Part shown: one piece after another, positions 59,929 through 64,000 of the stretch | Numbering within the stretch: position 1 is the first letter of the stretch | How the letters are laid out: every line of letters begins with the position of its first letter | Assembly: GCF_030463565.1 (NCBI RefSeq) | Contig: NC_134676.1 | Span: 2,962,001 to 3,026,000, forward strand | DNA from: Pelecanus crispus | Lineage: Eukaryota; Chordata; Aves; Pelecaniformes; Pelecanidae | Length of the DNA: 64,000 nt | Reading direction: 5' to 3' | Made by a program: the position numbers and the translations under genes | Notes under the pieces: model-generated | Seen by the model: the letters and a program-made list of their open reading frames with translations, nothing else | Told to the model about the DNA's origin: nothing | The model's database searches: none

Positions 59929-61381
59929 CAGCTTAATGATTGGAGAAGAAAACCAGAGGATACCTCACTCTTTTCATCAATTGGTCTAAAAAGCTTTTTT
60001 TTTAACATCTCCCATTTTACAGATGAGGTTGAAGACACAGACCCACAGAGCTGGGGTGATTTTACCCCTGGGCACTCAGCAGACCAGGGAGGAGCAGGCT
60101 GCAGAGCGAGCCCCAGAGCAGCGCTCTGCCTTGCTCCTGATCACCGAGGCGGGCACCAAGAGCTGGCCGATGGAAACGGCGTACGGGCACAGTGCCGCTC
60201 GTCTGGAGACGCAGCAGCACAGAGAGATCACGCAGCTCCTGGGGGTCCAGCTCAAAGTGGCAGGCGAGAGGATGGACGATCTTCACATTTACTGGCAGCT
60301 GCTGTGTTTGCGGGTTTGAGGAACATCATTTAGAGCAACAAAGTACCTGCTGCGGGAACGGGCCCTCAGCCGGTGGAGAGATGATGAACAGGTCTTGCCC
60401 ATGTCTGGTTATAATGAGCCAGTTCACTTGGTGCGAAATGTCAGTCGGTGTCTCCGGAGACGGAGAGGTCACAGCCAAAAGAAGAAACTAAGGCTCCTGC
60501 TGCTCAGCCCCTCTGGAAACGGTTCTGTGATTAAATATTTCAGTTTGTTGCTCCCCGCTTCACGCCATGACATTTTTGCCACCGTTTCCTTCGGCTTCCC
60601 GTTTGTTTTTTCATCACAGACTGAGCGAAGGCACGGCCTGGGTGAGGATGAAGGGGTGACGCACAAATAAATGGCCGCTGCCAGCTCTCTGCAGATGCAC
60701 GACTCCACGTGCCAGCACCGCCTCCCTTCCCAGCCAAGCCTGTCCCTCTGCCGTGGGCGGGTGAAGAAGCTCACCCAGACCAGGCAACGCTCGTCCAGCT
60801 CCGGCAGCGCTTGGGAAGGCGGTGGGGTGCAGCTCCAGAAGCAGATAGCGGGATGAGATGCACAGCAGCTACATCTGAGACACGTCACGGACCACGCACG
60901 GGCGGCGTGAGCCCCCGATTTGCTGCTCATTTTGGCCAGAAAAACTAATTTCTCTGCATCCTTTTGTAGGAACAGAATAATGTGCTATCTTGGTCGGTGG
61001 GACCAGAGAGGGCTCCAGCTGCTCAGCATGCTGGATTAGTGCTGGAAGCAAAGGTAAGGCCTTGTTTTGCTGCAGTGACAGCCTTTTCAGCCTGTGATGA
61101 ATAACCATCATATACCATCTTCTCTGGAGAAAAAGGCTTTTCATCTGCCTTCCTTTCACAGCTGACGGTTGCACAGGATTACACAAGGGAAATCTGGAGG
61201 CCCCTCCAAATCGTTTTTAACTGTTTCCAGGAGGGTTGTCTCTTGTTTCTAGACCTCCCTGCAGACTGTTTACCTACACTGGACAGATGGCAGGAGTCTG
61301 CATGTCCCTCTGGCCTTGCCTGGCCTTCCTCACACCCGGCTGTGCCAAACGATTGACTCTTGAGCCTGAGGAGACCTTCTC

Positions 61382-61438
61382 ACCTGAAGGTCTCCTTCTC
61401 AGCTGAAGGTCTCCTTCTCAGCTGAAGGTCTCCTTCTC
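61382..61438. repeat. 19-bp unit repeated three times
   Basis: Three adjacent units of AGCTGAAGGTCTCCTTCTC (the first with ACC) span 61382-61438. The preceding GGAGACCTTC near 61370 is the reverse complement of GAAGGTCTCC within the unit, so a small hairpin can also form. Confidence 0.85.
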
Positions 61439-62408
61439 CCCAGCACTGACTGCTTTGGGGACTGATGAGTCTTCCTTGGTAGGATGCGAATGCTGCCCAT
61501 CCACAAACATGGTTAGGCTCAACAAACTCCTAAAAATACGGGCTACTCACTCAGGGATGGAGTAACTCAAGTATCAACCACCTCCAGCAAGCTGAAACAG
61601 CAGATGATTTATATGTGGACAGCTCGGATCCTCTGTGCATTTGCCTTGTTGCATCCCAGGCTCCTGGTGTTTTTATTCCTACAACAGTACCAAGAAGCTC
61701 TCATCATGGACAAGGAATTCACGTCTCCAGAGGCGAAGCGGGCTGAAGAGATGTGGCTGAGCTTCGTGACAGGAGGGAAGGATGGAACTATAAGGATGGA
61801 AACAAACCTTTCCAGTCCAGAGGCCCCCGAGGCTCCCGCAGGCATTCAGCACATGGAACACGTGCATTGCGATACGTGCACACGCATGCAGAAGAGCTGC
61901 TGTGCCTGGCCGAGCCCAGTTCACGCACACGGCATGTTTCCTTTCACCTTCCACCTCCTGCAACACTGTGAGTGTTTCCGAGAAGGACTTACCTGAATGA
62001 CCGGTGGCTTCCCAGCGCCCAGCCGCTCAGGAGCACAGGTCCCTTGCAGAACAGAGCAAAAATGCTTCGCGCTGAAACCATTTTCTTCCCTTACTGCACT
62101 TTATTGCTCGGCAAGGGAATTTCATCACCTCTGCATGCTCGCGTGCTCCTTCCCCATCCCATTGCCCATCAGCAGTGTGTTTTCTCTGTCCTTCTTCTCA
62201 CGTGGGGAGATGCAGCACTGAACTTATGTTGGGCAAGAGGCTTCTTACTGTGGCTCTGTCCTGGGCGCTCCTGCTGGCACTGAAGCAGTTAACAGTGGCC
62301 AGCAGGATTTGGGGGCAGGCAGCATATATTTTTAAAGGGAATTTGTCTTTCTTAAATTGTCATTCCAAAACCTATTCCACCCCATCCATCTGACATCGAC
62401 CCACCCTA

Positions 62409-63440
62409 TTAATGGAGTTAAGTCCAGTTGGTGGCCAGTCACGAGCGGTGTTCCCCAGGGCTCTATTTTGGGGCCAGCCTTGTTTAATATCTTTATCAAT
62501 GATCTGGATGAGGGGATTGAGTGCACCCTCAGTAAGTTTGCAGATGACACCAAGTTGGGTGGGAGAGTCAATCTGCTGGAGGGTAGGATGGCCCTGCAGA
62601 GGGACCTGGACAGGCTGGATCGATGGGCCGAGGCCAACTGTGTGAGGTTTAACAAGGCCAAGTGCCGGGTCCTGCACTTGGATCACAACAACCCCATGCA
62701 GCGCTACAGGCTTGGGGAGGAGTGGCTGGAAAGCTGCCTGGCCGAAAAGGACCTGGGGGTGTTGGTAGACAGCCGGATGAACATGAGCCAGCAGTGTGCC
62801 CAGGTGGCCAAGAAGGCCAACAGCATCCTGCCTTGTGTCAGGAATAGTGTGGCCAGCAGGAGCAGGGAGGTGATTGTGCCCCTGTACTCGGCGCTGGTGA
62901 GGCCGCACCTGGAATGCTGTGTCCAGTTTTGGGCCCCTCACTCCAAGAAGGACATTGGGGTGCTGGAGCGTGTCCAGAGAAGGGCAACGAAGCTGGTGAA
63001 GGGTCTGGAGCACAGGGCTGGTGGGGAGCGGCTGAGGGAGCTGGGGGTGTTCAGCCTGGAGAAGAGGAGGCTGAGGGGAGACCTGATCGCTCTCTGCAGC
63101 TCCCTGAAAGGAGGTTGTAGTGAGGTGGGTGTTGGTCTCTTCTCCCACGTAGTTAGCAATAGGACGAGAGGAAATGGGCTTAAGCTGCGCCAGGGGAGGT
63201 TTAGGTTGGAAATTAGGAAAAATTTCTTTACGGAAAGGGTGGTCAAAAATTGGAACAGGCTGCCCAGAGAGGTGGTGGAGTCCCCATCCCTGGAAGTGTT
63301 TAAAAAATGGGCAGATGTGGTACTTCGGGACATGGTTTAGTCTAGTCTACCCTTGATTGGCTTAGAGTAGACTTGGTAGTGTGGGCTAATGGTTGGACTG
63401 GATGATCTTAAAGGTCTTTTCCAACCTAAATGATTCTATT
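62409..63440 (+). mobile_element. 5'-truncated CR1 LINE with intact 3' part of ORF2
   Basis: The element begins near AATGGAGTTAAGTCCAGTTG, within the reverse-transcriptase domain, and runs to the terminal AATGATTCTATTCTT. Its 3' UTR has the short junction type (TAGTCTACCCTTGATTGG) rather than the long spacer. It is the longest and best preserved CR1 in the window. Confidence 0.92.
62411..63340 (+). pseudogene. CR1 ORF2 C-terminal part: reverse transcriptase, open but truncated
   Basis: An open frame of about 309 codons with no stop encodes the C-terminal half of a CR1 reverse transcriptase. Visible motifs are [11 protein letters not shown] (finger/palm), FNIFINDL, the catalytic FADDTKLGG near 62537, the KDLGVLVDS region, [11 protein letters not shown] and the C-terminal [13 protein letters not shown]. 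It ends in a natural stop at 63338-63340. The endonuclease domain, the N-terminal RT motifs and ORF1 are missing, so it cannot work alone. The ATG at 62357 lies in flanking DNA and is unlikely to be a real start. Confidence 0.85.
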
Positions 63441-64000
63441 CTTGCTCCGAGAGCCGCGGGGTGACTGCACGGAAACGACGACGGCGCTGCCTGTCCCATC
63501 ACCCAGCCCCGTTCGCAGCCAGATGGTTGCTCGTCCCGGAGCTCAACCTCCCTTTATAATTGGACCTGGCTGAGTTCAAGCTGTTCCACTGATCTTCGCT
63601 TCCCTCCCGAAGTGCCAGCGGGACTAACAGAACTGCCCCAAGATTTTAAAATAGTTACTGCAATAACCACGGAGAAGCAGCCAGCCCGGCACTGCCTGCT
63701 CCATCCCAGAGTCGCACAGCTCACCGCTCCTGCCGGAGGCGCGGCATTCCCAGGGCGTTCGCTAACCCGGCATTGCCCTTCTTGCACTGGAACCTCAACC
63801 TGCAGCAGAGGAGAAATGGCAGGGGGGAAAAAAAGATGTGAACACGGTCAGCATTGCACCCACATTTGTTGAGTCAAACCCAAACTGGTTTGCATACGGT
63901 TAGAAATGTAGAGCGGCTCCTTTTGAATAGTTGTAAGAATTGCCCAGTGGTGCCTTGTTTTTGGTGGTGGTTAGGGAAGGAACTGCCCTAACAGGCAGCG
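63441..64000. other. Intergenic stretch at the right edge
   Basis: No gene or repeat was recognised in these last 560 bases. Confidence 0.4.

Larger units (their letters stand above)
59125..62408. other. Intergenic stretch
   Basis: Mixed GC content. Apart from a short CR1 tail (59878-59928) and a 19-bp triplet repeat (61382-61438), no gene or repeat was recognised. Several overlapping open frames near 59.4-60.9 kb lack recognisable motifs. Confidence 0.4.

Noticed and set aside
59400-60950. Several overlapping open frames on both strands
   Set aside because: They have no recognisable motifs, splice structure or similarity to known proteins, and the GC content explains the lack of stops.
62372-63148. 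Minus-strand open frame of 258 codons opposite the CR1 reverse transcriptase
   Set aside because: It is a shadow of the sense CR1 ORF2 frame; no independent motif is present.

Overview
This is nuclear DNA from a bird. Two split genes can be followed exon by exon, both on the minus strand: ELAC1 (short-form tRNase Z; coding exons 4311-7459) and ME2 (mitochondrial NAD-dependent malic enzyme; coding exons 16144-40128). Nearly all the repeats are chicken-repeat-1 (CR1) LINE fragments ending in the CR1-type 3' terminal ATTCTATG repeat, plus one solo avian LTR. Read along the minus strand the order is ME2 then ELAC1. This matches the ME2-ELAC1-SMAD4 order on human 18q21, so SMAD4 would be expected beyond the left edge. 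The corresponding chicken block is, as I recall, on the Z chromosome. Z linkage and membership of Neoaves are inferences.

Layout: 1-3.7 kb is intergenic DNA with no gene I can support. 3.7-7.5 kb is ELAC1 (three coding exons, 362 residues). 8.2-10.6 kb is a knot of nested and inverted CR1 copies around a small CpG island (9.16-9.59 kb), the best candidate ELAC1 promoter. 10.6-15.4 kb is intergenic with no gene seen. 15.4-48.7 kb is ME2: fifteen coding exons (578 residues), a probable untranslated first exon in the CpG island at 47.3-48.8 kb, and long first introns holding CR1 copies. 48.8-51.3 kb is a G-rich minisatellite split by a solo LTR. 51.3-64 kb is upstream intergenic DNA with CR1 copies, including one (62.4-63.4 kb) that keeps an open reverse-transcriptase reading frame.

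The two genes are unrelated in function. ME2 oxidatively decarboxylates malate to pyruvate in the mitochondrial matrix. ELAC1 is a tRNA 3'-end endonuclease, linked to tRNA repair. Both reconstructed proteins are full length and keep their catalytic residues.

The most unusual structures are three. (1) A CR1 lineage carries two 3' tails separated by a shared spacer of about 90 bp and is present about eight times here; one copy has a third tail. (2) The minisatellite upstream of ME2 is cut by an LTR, and the half next to the promoter keeps CpG-containing units while the far half is mostly TpG/CpA units. (3) A 30-bp hairpin at 54.5 kb has mismatches that are all A/G exchanges.
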